DNA of 64,000 bases from JALZUE01 sp051251725. Lineage in GTDB: Bacteria; Pseudomonadota; Gammaproteobacteria; Enterobacterales; Alteromonadaceae. The notes below the pieces were generated by a model that was not told the origin of the DNA, did no database searches, and saw nothing but the letters and a program-made list of their open reading frames with translations. This document shows, piece after piece, positions 45,571-54,933 of this stretch. How positions within the stretch are numbered: position 1 is the stretch's first letter; every line of letters begins with the position of its first letter. Made by a program: the position numbers and the translations under genes. The stretch lies in NCBI GenBank assembly GCA_051251725.1, contig JBPOFN010000016.1, positions 25,487 to 89,486 of the forward strand, read 5' to 3'.

Positions 45571-46494
45571 ATGCAATATTTGCTCGCTGTCGTCTTTATT
45601 TTTACTGCTGTTATTCTTCCCGCTAGCGCTGATGAAGTCATCACGATCCACACCACGGGGCCACAAAAGCAAAATGATGCCAGCCATGACTATTTCATTT
45701 CACTACTGTCCTTAGCATTAAATTCCAACAACCCAGCGCAACAATATCAAATTAAAAACGTGCCGCACGCCGGCCAAGCTCGGGTATTAAAACTTATGGA
45801 GCAAGGTCGCTATTATGATGTAATTTGGTCTGGATATTCCGCCAAGCGCACACAAAAACTCATCCACATCCCCTTCCCTTTATTCAAAGGCGGCTTAGGC
45901 ATTCGCGGCGCAATTATCAGAAAAGATGACACTTCGCTAAGCCAAATACAGGGGCTAGACGATTTACGTAATAAAGTGATTTGCCAAGGACTAAATTGGC
46001 CTGATGCTGTCATTTTAAAAAATGCCAAACTAAATGTAGTTGAAGTAAACCACTTTGATGCGATGTTAAAAATGGTCGCATTAAAACGCTGCGACTTATT
46101 ACCTTTAAGTATTTTTGAAGGTCAATCCGAGTTAAATGCGGTACAGGAATTATTTCCTAATTTGATTTTTTCTACTAATTTTTTAATAACTTATTACCTA
46201 GAAATGAACTTCTATGTGAATAAAAGCAATCAAGCCTTAGCTGATAAAATAACTGCTGGATTAGAAAAACTAGCAGTAAGCGGCAAATTCAATGCTTTTA
46301 TGGCGCAGCATTCCTTAACTAAAAATGCTTTTCCTTTATCTAGATATGTAAAAGCTAACCAAGTTAAGCTTAATGCGCTTGCAGATCAGCAATCAAAAAC
46401 TGCTGTTATTAAGATCATCAATATAAACATTGAAAATGGGATCACGGCGAGTCCACACGCTAGTTTTTATAACTATTTTAGTAATTCGAACTAA
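45571..46494 (+). CDS. Periplasmic solute-binding-like protein (orphan)
   Basis: This 307-residue protein has a signal peptide (MQYLLAVVFIFTAVILPASA, cleavage before DE) and a two-lobe binding-protein pattern: an early YYDVIWSGYSAKRTQKLIHIPFPLFKGGLG, and later FDAMLKMVALKRCDLLPLSIFEGQSEL. No transporter partner is adjacent. It resembles the other orphan proteins at 33664 and 46514 in domain type but not closely in sequence. It lies 79 bases after the Sel1-type gene on the same strand. Ligand unknown. Confidence 0.7.
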   Translation: MQYLLAVVFIFTAVILPASADEVITIHTTGPQKQNDASHDYFISLLSLALNSNNPAQQYQIKNVPHAGQARVLKLMEQGRYYDVIWSGYSAKRTQKLIHIPFPLFKGGLGIRGAIIRKDDTSLSQIQGLDDLRNKVICQGLNWPDAVILKNAKLNVVEVNHFDAMLKMVALKRCDLLPLSIFEGQSELNAVQELFPNLIFSTNFLITYYLEMNFYVNKSNQALADKITAGLEKLAVSGKFNAFMAQHSLTKNAFPLSRYVKANQVKLNALADQQSKTAVIKIININIENGITASPHASFYNYFSNSN

Positions 46495-46513
46495 ACTTGT
46501 TTTTACTTTAGCG

Positions 46514-47260
46514 TTATTGCAGATTATAAAGCCACTTTTCTTTTAGTGCTTGCCACTTAAGTATACCTGCTGTAGAGCTCAGCCAAGCTTCAATATCTTG
46601 CTGTAATTCCGGTCGTGATTTATCAATTAAAATACTACGATAAAACTCTTTATTGTAGCCGTTAAGAATATATAATTTATCTTCTATTTCAGGCATCGAG
46701 CGTTTGAGGTATTGAAAAGTTTGAAAGCCAATAACACCAATATCAGCGCGTTTATTCAGTAACATTAGTGGGATCACTTTTTCACTATGCACGTTAACTC
46801 GCCGTACTTTTTTCGTGTTAAATAACGGCTCTAAATTAAAATAAGTATAGCCCCTAACCCCAACCACTATTTTGTTAGTCAGCGACTCTGGCCCTTGGTA
46901 TCTTAAGTGTGGATCATTGGTAATATAATTTTCGCGCTCAAAAATCAGGTTGTTTATCCAGCTAAATTTAACCTGCTCAGGATCATTAACCCAAATAGGA
47001 TTGGTCCATAAAACGCCACTAGAGCCTTGTGAGAAGTCTATCGCTCTTTGTTTGGGAACGAGTGTAACGCGGTAATTATATCGTGCGGAATATTCATTCA
47101 GAGCCGCAATAAAGTCATAACTCAAACCTCGCTGTTGTTGCTGATCAACAATATAAGGCGGTTTATCAAAATAAATATAAAACTCAACATCTTGTTTAGC
47201 AAAGGCTGTAATTGAAATAGTTAAAGTAGCTAAAAAGGTTTTAACAAGAAGTTCAAACAA
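46514..47260 (-). CDS. Periplasmic solute-binding-like protein, family 3 (orphan)
   Basis: This 248-residue protein has a short signal sequence (ELLVKTFLATLTISITAFA, cleavage before KQ) and a family-3 type start (EFYIYFDKPPYIVDQQQQRGLSYDFIAALN), the amino-acid-binding protein pattern. RADIGVIGFQTFQYL lies in the second lobe. It converges with the preceding gene with a 19-base gap. No permease is encoded nearby, so it may act as an orphan sensor or scavenger. Ligand not inferred. Confidence 0.72.
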   Translation of the reverse strand: MFELLVKTFLATLTISITAFAKQDVEFYIYFDKPPYIVDQQQQRGLSYDFIAALNEYSARYNYRVTLVPKQRAIDFSQGSSGVLWTNPIWVNDPEQVKFSWINNLIFERENYITNDPHLRYQGPESLTNKIVVGVRGYTYFNLEPLFNTKKVRRVNVHSEKVIPLMLLNKRADIGVIGFQTFQYLKRSMPEIEDKLYILNGYNKEFYRSILIDKSRPELQQDIEAWLSSTAGILKWQALKEKWLYNLQ

Positions 47261-47463
47261 GGCTTTCTCCGGATATTAAGTTCATTCTAATCATAGCTAT
47301 AAATATAATAAAAAACAGTTCTTTAAATTAATAAGTGAACTTATAAATCGAGAATTAAACGCTTAAATAAAAGAGTTAAGGTGAATAGCTGTAGGGGAAT
47401 ATTTAGCAGGAAGTTACCCTAGTGACAGATAACTTATCGATCTTAAATGAGTATTATTGATGT

Positions 47464-48078
47464 TTATAGAAAGTGGAAGTATTCCGTCAGCCCAGATAGC
47501 ACGTTCGTGGTAGCAACTGCTGAAAGAATTAATCCCATGACTCGGCTAATCACGCTCGCACCGCTATTACCGATCAGTCGATTTATAAAACCAGACAACA
47601 GCATTAACACATAAACCAAAGCTAACACTGACAACATCACTAAGGCAGTTTGTATCTGCTCCCAAATACTATAGACAGTGTTTTTGGTTAATAACACAGC
47701 CGCTAACATGGCGCCAGGGCTTGCTATTGACGGGACAGCAAGTGGGAAAATAGCGGTTTCTTTATGAGATTGCTCTAAAAGTTTGATCTCTTCGTCAGGT
47801 TTACTATCACCAAAGATCATGGTGAGCGCAAAAAGAAACAAGATAATACCACCTGATATTTGAAAAGCAGGTAGTGGAATAGCTAAAGCGGTAAGTACTA
47901 TTTCGCCAACCGCGACAAAAAATAACAACACACATGCCGAAACAAACGTTGAAAGTAACGCTATGCGCCGTTTGGTTTTTTGATCGTATTTATCAGTGAC
48001 CGCGATAAATACCGGAACGGTACCAATTGGATCGATTACAGCAAAAAAGGTAATAAAAACAGCTAAAATATCTATCAT
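47464..48078 (-). CDS. MarC family membrane protein
   Basis: This 204-residue integral membrane protein has six hydrophobic segments. The N-terminus FITFFAVIDPIGTVPVFIAVT is the family signature, followed by FQISGGIILFLFALTMIFG. MarC proteins were named from the mar locus but are not shown to affect drug resistance; their substrate is unknown. It stands alone in this region. Confidence 0.9.
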   Translation of the reverse strand: MIDILAVFITFFAVIDPIGTVPVFIAVTDKYDQKTKRRIALLSTFVSACVLLFFVAVGEIVLTALAIPLPAFQISGGIILFLFALTMIFGDSKPDEEIKLLEQSHKETAIFPLAVPSIASPGAMLAAVLLTKNTVYSIWEQIQTALVMLSVLALVYVLMLLSGFINRLIGNSGASVISRVMGLILSAVATTNVLSGLTEYFHFL

Positions 48079-48304
48079 TTAAAATGACTCCGTAAAAATT
48101 ATTCACATCTTAAATTATTAAAAAATACTGAAAATTAAATTTGCTCGATAATAGATTTCATCAGCCGAAACTTAATGTGCATTACGGTTCAATGCTACTG
48201 AACTATAAAAAGTAGTAAGTTTGAGCAAAATAAATACCTTATTAATCACAAATTAGTAAAATAAGAAAGTCTCAGGTTTAACGTATCAATACCAACCACA
48301 GGCA

Positions 48305-48748
48305 CTAAAGTGTTTGTGTCGCTTGCTTTTTGCTGACTAAGTCAGATAAAACGCTGACAATATCCTTACCGGTTTGCTTCATTGCAATGTCAACATTTGG
48401 CTCTTCTAAGCCTGAAATATCAAATCTCATTGAGTCTTCAATACCTGCAAATGCCATTGACCATTTTGAAAAATTTCTTTTCTTGATTTTTTCAAAATTT
48501 AGCACTATTACTTCTGCATGCCTGTTATCTAATTGAATAGTTTCGAAAAGTTCTTCAATATTTTCTTGTTCACCTTCAATAACTTGGCAAAAATAGCCAC
48601 CTGAATATAATAATGCACCGGTAATTCCCATTTTAAGGTTATTGTTTACCGAGGATGCCAATATTGACTTAATTTGAGTTTCTAATGTTTGCTTGTTACC
48701 GGTGAGCAGGTTTTTGCTAATGTAAGATAATTGGTATAAATTCGACAT
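48305..48748 (-). CDS. BLUF-domain blue-light photoreceptor
   Basis: This 147-residue protein is mostly a BLUF (FAD) domain. Visible key residues are the early Tyr in LYQLSYIS, Asn in NNLKMGITGALLYS, the Gln in FCQVIEGE (the Tyr-Gln pair of the photocycle) and Trp/Met in NFSKWSMAF. A C-terminal tail of about 50 residues has helical character. ATG at 48748 is chosen with GGGAG upstream. It lies 10 bases downstream of the EAL protein, so the two are likely cotranscribed. BLUF proteins commonly regulate EAL domains (BlrP1, YcgF); here the domains are on separate chains. Confidence 0.9.
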   Translation of the reverse strand: MSNLYQLSYISKNLLTGNKQTLETQIKSILASSVNNNLKMGITGALLYSGGYFCQVIEGEQENIEELFETIQLDNRHAEVIVLNFEKIKKRNFSKWSMAFAGIEDSMRFDISGLEEPNVDIAMKQTGKDIVSVLSDLVSKKQATQTL

Positions 48749-48758
48749 AGTTGCTCCC

Positions 48759-50105
48759 TTAATCACTGATGACTAATTGATTCAAATAATCCGATAATTC
48801 AGCTTCAAACATAGGTTTAGCATAATAAAAGCCCTGAACTAGATCGGCCCCTAATGTTGAGACTATTGCTAATTGCTCTGCAGTTTCAACACCTTCAGTA
48901 ATAATCTCTAACCCTAAGCCATGGGCTAAACCATATACACCGCGAGCAATCATCAAAGCTTGCTCGGACTTTCCAGGATCAGGTGAATCGAGCTGAAACA
49001 CAAATGAACGATCTATCTTGAGTACATTTAGCGGCAAGGTAGTTAACTTTACAATAGAAGAATAGCCGGTTCCAAAGTCATCGATAGCTATTTTACAACC
49101 TAACCCTCTTATTTTTTGCAAAATGCTCGGCATACTACTAATAAACTCTGCCGATTCGGTAATTTCAATCCGTATAAGCTCAGGGTTAATGCCTGACTCA
49201 TTAATAGCGCCTTCAAGTGAGCTAATTAGAATATCAGCATCTAAAAACTGCACCGGACTGACATTAATATTGATCATAACATCGGTAAGCTTGGTCGACT
49301 GTTGTAATTTTACAATATCTAAACAAGCTTTACGTAATATCCAAGCACCTAATACATCCATCACGCCAATATCTTCCGCGATAGGGATGAATTCATTGGG
49401 GGCTACTGTACCTCTAACCGGATGATTCCATCTTAATAAAGCCTCAAAACCTGTGACTCTATTTTGTTTTTTTGAAATAATCGGCTGATAAACTAAATAG
49501 AACTCTTCACTACTGATCGCGTGATACAATTCATAAGAATTAGTGGTTAATGAACAACGTAAATCGTTAGCAACTTGATGAGATTTTTTCGCATGTTCAA
49601 GCATATATTGTTCAAAATAACATACCTTGAGACCATTATTGTTGGCGTAATGTAAAGCGGCTTCAGCGGCATGCATAGTCTCACTAAAGGCTTGATTTTT
49701 TACTTCTGCTGCCGCGATCCCCATTCTAATACTCAAGACAATGACATTACCGCTAATGGCAAATGGTCGCTGTGCAAAGTCCTGTAAACGGGAGATCTCG
49801 TCCGGTAAATTAACGTCACCATTAAAAACTAAACAGAAATGATCACCATGAGTGCGATAAATACAAAGAGCATGAGAGAATATTGTTGAGATACGCTTAG
49901 CAACTTTAGTTAAAATTTTGTCGGCAAGCGTATTACCAATACTGTCACTAATTTGCCCAAACCTAGATATTTCTAAGACGATAACTTGTACTTCTTGTAC
50001 ATCATCTTTAATCAGTAAATTTTCAACAATCACCCCGCCAGAAGTTCGATTGGGTAATTCTGTTAGTATATCGATTTGACCTCCATGATCTTTTCTTGTC
50101 TTCAT
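48759..50105 (-). CDS. Degenerate GGDEF plus EAL c-di-GMP phosphodiesterase
   Basis: This protein of about 448 residues has an N-terminal GGDEF-type domain whose active-site loop reads THGDHF, so it is probably not a cyclase, and a C-terminal EAL domain (about 200-445). The EAL motifs are all present: FEALLRW, NVSPVQF, IEITES, DDFGTGYSS, KIDRSF and TEGVET; it should hydrolyse c-di-GMP. ATG at 50105 is preferred, with GAGG upstream; ATG at 50144 lies inside the hairpin that follows parE. It is followed by the BLUF gene after 10 bases. Confidence 0.9.
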   Translation of the reverse strand: MKTRKDHGGQIDILTELPNRTSGGVIVENLLIKDDVQEVQVIVLEISRFGQISDSIGNTLADKILTKVAKRISTIFSHALCIYRTHGDHFCLVFNGDVNLPDEISRLQDFAQRPFAISGNVIVLSIRMGIAAAEVKNQAFSETMHAAEAALHYANNNGLKVCYFEQYMLEHAKKSHQVANDLRCSLTTNSYELYHAISSEEFYLVYQPIISKKQNRVTGFEALLRWNHPVRGTVAPNEFIPIAEDIGVMDVLGAWILRKACLDIVKLQQSTKLTDVMININVSPVQFLDADILISSLEGAINESGINPELIRIEITESAEFISSMPSILQKIRGLGCKIAIDDFGTGYSSIVKLTTLPLNVLKIDRSFVFQLDSPDPGKSEQALMIARGVYGLAHGLGLEIITEGVETAEQLAIVSTLGADLVQGFYYAKPMFEAELSDYLNQLVISD

Positions 50106-50142
50106 GACCACATACCTCAGCCTACTTACCAAAATACCTAAC

Positions 50143-50173
50143 ATTGGAAACAGCTGAAGCTGCTGTTTCCAAT
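50143..50173. repeat. Perfect 12-bp-arm hairpin between parE and the EAL gene
   Basis: ATTGGAAACAGC (50143-50154) and its reverse complement (50162-50173) are separated by 7 bases. The plus-strand side is T-rich but there is no plus gene; on the minus strand, where it follows parE, the T-run is weak. It may partly end the parE transcript. Confidence 0.5.
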
Positions 50174-50203
50174 CTGTATTTTTTCATTTTACTAAAATAT
50201 TAA

Positions 50204-52090
50204 TTAAAAATCAGCTTTATTCCCGTGGGTTTGTAACCATTCTTTGCGATCGCCACTGCGCTTTTTAGAAAGTAACATATCCATTAATTCCATAGTTTCA
50301 TCGTATTCATCAATGGTCAATTGGATCAAACGACGGGTATTAGGATCCATGGTTGTTTCGCGTAATTGTAATGGGTTCATTTCACCCAAACCTTTAAAGC
50401 GTTGAACATTGACTTTACCGCGTTTTTTCTCGGCTTCAATACGATCTAAAATACCGTCTTTTTCCGCTTCATCAAGGGCATAAAAAACTTCCTTGCCAAC
50501 ATCAATACGATATAACGGCGGCATAGCAACATAAACATGCCCTTCGCGTACTAAGGTTTTAAAATGCTGCATAAAGAGCGCACATAAAAGAGTAGCAATG
50601 TGCAGTCCATCGGAGTCAGCATCGGCAAGAATACAAATTTTACCGTAACGTAATTCTGATAAATCTTCACTGTCAGGGTCAATCCCTAATGCAACAGAAA
50701 TATCATGAACTTCTTGCGAAGCGAGAATTTGCCCTGACTCAACTTCCCACGTATTTAAAATTTTACCGCGCAGCGGCATGATCGCCTGAATTTCACGATC
50801 TCGTGCTTGTTTGGCACTACCGCCAGCAGAGTCACCCTCGACCAAAAACAGTTCGGTTCTTAAGATATCTTGGCTACCGCAATCGGTTAACTTACCGGGT
50901 AAGGCCGGACCCGAGGTAACCTTTTTACGAATAATTTTTTTACTGGCGCGTAAACGGCGCTGGGCATTTGAAATACAAAACTCAGCTAATGCTTCAGCAA
51001 TTTTCGTGTGTTCATTAAGCCATAAGCTGAATGAGTCTTTCACCACACCAGTTACAAAAGCTGAGCATTGACGTGAAGATAAACGCTCTTTAGTTTGGCC
51101 AGCAAACTGCGGATCTTGCATTTTTACCGATAAAATATAAGAACATTTATCCCAAACATCATCAGGTGTTAATTTTACCCCACGCGGGATCAAGTTTCTG
51201 AATTCACAAAACTCACGCATCGACTCTAACAAGCCTTGGCGTAAACCGTTTACATGGGTACCACCTTGAACCGTTGGAATTAAGTTAACATAACTTTCGC
51301 CAACGCTTTCACCCCCTTCAGGTAGCCAAGTAACCGCCCAATCCGCGGCTTCGTGTTGTGAGGTAAAAGTACCAACAAAAGGCTGTTCTGGTAAGCTCTC
51401 ATAACCTTTAACCGACTCTTTTAAATAATCAACTAAACCGTCTTCGTAGCACCACTGATATTTTTTATCTTCATTTTTATCATGAAACTTAATGGTTAAG
51501 CCTGGGCATAAAACCGCTTTCGCTTTTAAGTTATGAACTAAGCGACGTACCGAAAAATTGGGCGAATCAAAATAACCGGGATCAGGCCAAAATTTAACTC
51601 TTGTGCCAGTGTTACGGCGACCAACTGAGCCAGTTTCGTGTAACTCTTCAACTTTATCGCCATTTTCAAAAGCCATTTCATAGACTTTGCTATCACGTCT
51701 TACTGAAACGTCAACACGCTTTGATAACGCATTTACCACTGAAATACCAACACCATGTAAACCACCAGAAAATTGATAGTTTTTATTAGAAAACTTACCG
51801 CCGGCATGTAATTTGGTAAAGATCAGCTCAACACCGCTAACCCCTTCTTCAGGGTGAATATCGATTGGCATACCACGGCCGTCATCAATCACTTCAAGTG
51901 ATTGATCTTTATCTAACACCACAGTGATATTTTGAGCATGGCCAGCAAGGGCTTCATCGACAGAGTTATCGATAACCTCTTGCCCAAGATGGTTTGGACG
52001 GGATGTATCGGTATACATGCCGGGACGATGTCTAACGGGATCTAAACCACTTAAGACTTCGATGGAATCGGAATTATATTGTTCGCTCAT
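50204..52090 (-). CDS. parE: DNA topoisomerase IV subunit B
   Basis: This 628-residue ATPase subunit has the GHKL motifs VIDNSVDEALAGHA and GGLHGVGISVVNALS, the Toprim motif FLVEGDSAGGSAKQ and DADSDGLH. Length fits ParE (630). The GyrB-like C-terminal extension is absent. It is the last gene of the conserved order tolC - nudF-yqiB-cpdA-yqiA-parE, starting 76 bases after yqiA. Confidence 0.96.
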   Translation of the reverse strand: MSEQYNSDSIEVLSGLDPVRHRPGMYTDTSRPNHLGQEVIDNSVDEALAGHAQNITVVLDKDQSLEVIDDGRGMPIDIHPEEGVSGVELIFTKLHAGGKFSNKNYQFSGGLHGVGISVVNALSKRVDVSVRRDSKVYEMAFENGDKVEELHETGSVGRRNTGTRVKFWPDPGYFDSPNFSVRRLVHNLKAKAVLCPGLTIKFHDKNEDKKYQWCYEDGLVDYLKESVKGYESLPEQPFVGTFTSQHEAADWAVTWLPEGGESVGESYVNLIPTVQGGTHVNGLRQGLLESMREFCEFRNLIPRGVKLTPDDVWDKCSYILSVKMQDPQFAGQTKERLSSRQCSAFVTGVVKDSFSLWLNEHTKIAEALAEFCISNAQRRLRASKKIIRKKVTSGPALPGKLTDCGSQDILRTELFLVEGDSAGGSAKQARDREIQAIMPLRGKILNTWEVESGQILASQEVHDISVALGIDPDSEDLSELRYGKICILADADSDGLHIATLLCALFMQHFKTLVREGHVYVAMPPLYRIDVGKEVFYALDEAEKDGILDRIEAEKKRGKVNVQRFKGLGEMNPLQLRETTMDPNTRRLIQLTIDEYDETMELMDMLLSKKRSGDRKEWLQTHGNKADF

Positions 52091-52166
52091 GGTATGTATC
52101 TGGTAATTTTATAATTAGAATTTGGAATAATATTCAATAAACTCAATAAGTTTCATCTTATACTGA

Positions 52167-52757
52167 CTAACTTGATAGTTCAAAAAAACGCATTATATCA
52201 GGTAAATGTTCCTGAAAATTAATAAAGCTATGATCTCCGCCTTGCTCAATGACTAATTGGCATTGCTGATATTTTTCTGTCGCTTGCTGATAATCTAACA
52301 CTTCATCGCCTGTTTGTACCATGACTAGATAATTTTTTTTCGTAATATTTAACTGCTCGATGTTTTTCAAATCATCCATGTAGCTAGCTTTTACGTCAAG
52401 AACTTGTGTCGAATGATAACTTTTTTGCTCGCCAATATAATCAACTAACAAGTCATACGGTTTGACTGCAGGATTAATCAATGCCGCTTTAAGACCATAT
52501 TTCTCAGCTAAATAACTCGCATAATACCCACCTAAAGATGAGCCAATCAGATACCAATGTTGTGATGCTATCGGACCCGATTGTTCAATTAACGTAGCTA
52601 ACTGTTCGACCGCGATTTTGGGGCTTATATCTAATTGCGGGCAATGGTAATGAAAGTCGGGGTAGGCTTGTTCAATAAAAAGTCGGGTTTGCTCAGCTTT
52701 AAAGGATAAAGGCGAAGACTTAAAACCATGAATATATAATATATTTGTCATTTTCAT
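52167..52757 (-). CDS. yqiA: YqiA family alpha/beta-hydrolase (esterase)
   Basis: This 196-residue hydrolase has the early YIHGFKSSP, the nucleophile elbow GSSLGGYYA (catalytic Ser) and the late GGDHSF (catalytic His), with Asp between in QTGDEVLD. E. coli YqiA has short-chain esterase activity; physiological substrate unknown. Its start lies 3 bases after the cpdA stop, implying coupling. Confidence 0.92.
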   Translation of the reverse strand: MKMTNILYIHGFKSSPLSFKAEQTRLFIEQAYPDFHYHCPQLDISPKIAVEQLATLIEQSGPIASQHWYLIGSSLGGYYASYLAEKYGLKAALINPAVKPYDLLVDYIGEQKSYHSTQVLDVKASYMDDLKNIEQLNITKKNYLVMVQTGDEVLDYQQATEKYQQCQLVIEQGGDHSFINFQEHLPDIMRFFELSS

Positions 52758-52760
52758 TAA

Positions 52761-53600
52761 TTAGGTAACTTTAGCTAAATATTTCAATGTGCGAGTGACT
52801 GCGCCATCGTCATGCAAAGTAAGTACTTGATAACCGGGCCCTTGAGCTGTCGCTCGTACTTCATCAGAATATCGATCAAATTCAATCGAAGTAGCTGGGC
52901 ATGTAAATATTTTCACCGAACAACTAACTCTGGTGGCCGTTGAATTTTTATCAGTACTTGCTACTTGTTCTTGATTGCTGGCTAGGCTTTGCTCAAGAGC
53001 AAAAGCGTTATGAACATGACCGCAAATAATAGCTTTCACCCTATTACGCTTTACAACTGTGTTAACTGAAAGCATTGGTGCGCCAACTGCTTGCCAAAAC
53101 TCAGCTTTGTTTATTAAGCCATGGCGATCAATACCAAAACCAACATCAATCGGATGATGATGCATCACCAACAAGGTATTGGTATTATTTAAGTGCGCAG
53201 CTTTTATCGCATTAAGTGAATCAGCATCCACCACGCCAGCAGGCGTCGTACTTTTACTATTAAGCAAAACAATTTGCCAACGTTCACTGGCAATTAATTT
53301 TTGCTGTTGAAAAGGAGGATTAACTAAAAACTGATTTAATAATGCCGGTTCATCATGATTGCCGCTGACAAAATAAATCGGCAAAGAAATTTTACTCTCC
53401 TTAACCGCGGCAACAAATAATTGATAAGACTCAACACTATGATCTTGGGTCAGATCGCCAGTAAAAATGGCAAGGTCAATATCATCATCAAAACCAATAT
53501 CACATAAAACATTCACCAACTGCTGATAAACATTTACGCCATGATGCTGGCCTGACTTGGAAGCGAATAAATGACAGTCGCTAAATTGTGCTATTTTCAA
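52761..53600 (-). CDS. cpdA: 3',5'-cyclic AMP phosphodiesterase CpdA
   Basis: This 279-residue metallophosphoesterase has the full metal-site motif series: FSDCHLF, FTGDLTQD, VSGNHDEP, MHHHP and CGHVHNA. CpdA hydrolyses cAMP and thereby limits CRP signalling. It lies between yqiB and yqiA as in E. coli. Slightly longer than the E. coli protein (275). Confidence 0.93.
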   Translation of the reverse strand: MKIAQFSDCHLFASKSGQHHGVNVYQQLVNVLCDIGFDDDIDLAIFTGDLTQDHSVESYQLFVAAVKESKISLPIYFVSGNHDEPALLNQFLVNPPFQQQKLIASERWQIVLLNSKSTTPAGVVDADSLNAIKAAHLNNTNTLLVMHHHPIDVGFGIDRHGLINKAEFWQAVGAPMLSVNTVVKRNRVKAIICGHVHNAFALEQSLASNQEQVASTDKNSTATRVSCSVKIFTCPATSIEFDRYSDEVRATAQGPGYQVLTLHDDGAVTRTLKYLAKVT

Positions 53601-53661
53601 AAATAATCCTAATGCTTGGTTAAAAAATTAACTAACCATAGCCTTGTCTAGGCCACTGAGT

Positions 53662-54132
53662 TTAGGTGAATAAAGACGGTTGAACCTTCACTTGCCCGTG
53701 TTTTAAACACAATTGCAGCCATTCTTTTAAGAAGATTAATGTTTGCTGTTTTTCATCGGGCTGATGCATATCTTGATTAGGGTAATCGTAACGCGGTTTG
53801 ACTCGAGCAATATTTTGGCTGCTAATAATTTCGACCATACGGGCATCATGATACAAACGAATGCTCATTACCGGTCTTAATATTTTAGCAATTTTTTCAC
53901 AGCTATGATTCGCCACTTGGGCAATATTAATCAACGAGGTATAACGAGTAACTTCAAGCACTTCAATGCGATATGAAAGCGTGTCATTTATAAAAAAGGC
54001 ACGGACTTCACCGGTATGTTCTTTATCCGCCAACAAACGTAAAACTAACATATAGTTAGTTTCACCTAAATTCATCAAGTTCGACAAACGGGGTCGATAC
54101 TTCATTTTTTTGTTAGCTGCGCCAAAAGACAT
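53662..54132 (-). CDS. yqiB: YqiB family protein (DUF1249)
   Basis: This 156-residue cytoplasmic protein of unknown function has the conserved NLMNLGETNYMLVLRLLA start and LYHDARMVEIIS middle typical of DUF1249. It begins directly at the nudF stop, so the two are probably coupled. Its preserved neighbourhood (nudF before, cpdA after) supports the assignment. No enzymatic motif is seen. Confidence 0.9.
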   Translation of the reverse strand: MSFGAANKKMKYRPRLSNLMNLGETNYMLVLRLLADKEHTGEVRAFFINDTLSYRIEVLEVTRYTSLINIAQVANHSCEKIAKILRPVMSIRLYHDARMVEIISSQNIARVKPRYDYPNQDMHQPDEKQQTLIFLKEWLQLCLKHGQVKVQPSLFT

Positions 54133-54777
54133 TTAAGGTAACCATTGTTGTTGTAAGCTTTGATAGTTTAATGCCAACCATTGTAACCCAATAATGGTAG
54201 CGGCATTGAGAATTTTACCTTCGGCCAATAATTTTAATGCATATTCACGCGTGACCACATGCACTAAGATATCTTCGCCTTCTTCTGGTAAACCAAAAAC
54301 CCCACCCGCTTTAGTGGCGTCAACTTTACCAACATAAACATGTAAATATTCTGTCGTACCGCCTGGACTAGAAAAATATTGGCAAACGGGCAATACATCT
54401 TGCTCAGGAATAATCAGCCCTGCTTCTTCTTCCGCTTCTCTAATAGCCACATCAATAGGTTGTTCGTTTTTACCAAACATGCCGGCAACAAACTCAAGCA
54501 TCCAAGGAGATTGTGCTCGACCCACTGCGCCAGGACGAAACTGCTCTTGTAAAATAACGCAATCAGTCACCGGATCATATGGCATTAAGACAACCGCATC
54601 ACCACGCTCAAAAATTTCGCGCGCCATGGTTTCGCTTTGCTCGCCGCTATATAATTTGTGGGTTAGCGAATATACATCTAATTTAAAAAAACCTTGAAAG
54701 CGCGTTTCAACTTTTTCCATCTCGACATCATCAACGCCATACTGAAGTATTTTGCTATTTGACATAATTTCTTTCAT
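54133..54777 (-). CDS. nudF: ADP-ribose pyrophosphatase NudF
   Basis: This 214-residue Nudix hydrolase has a perfect Nudix box (G-x5-E-x7-REAEEEAGL) starting at Gly of AGMFGKNEQ. It splits ADP-ribose to AMP and ribose-5-phosphate. It is the first gene of nudF-yqiB-cpdA-yqiA-parE and is divergent from tolC. Start ATG at 54777 has GGGTGA upstream; ATG at 54765 is an alternative. Confidence 0.94.
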   Translation of the reverse strand: MKEIMSNSKILQYGVDDVEMEKVETRFQGFFKLDVYSLTHKLYSGEQSETMAREIFERGDAVVLMPYDPVTDCVILQEQFRPGAVGRAQSPWMLEFVAGMFGKNEQPIDVAIREAEEEAGLIIPEQDVLPVCQYFSSPGGTTEYLHVYVGKVDATKAGGVFGLPEEGEDILVHVVTREYALKLLAEGKILNAATIIGLQWLALNYQSLQQQWLP

Positions 54778-54933
54778 CTTGAATCACCCTCTTACAATCT
54801 ATTCATAGCATTAATAATCAGTTACGCTAGAATGGAGTAAATAATAACGAACTTGATTTTATTTACTTATAAAACAAGCTAGTATCTTATCAAATAAATA
54901 CGATAAATTGCTCAATAAAGGACTCGCATACCA

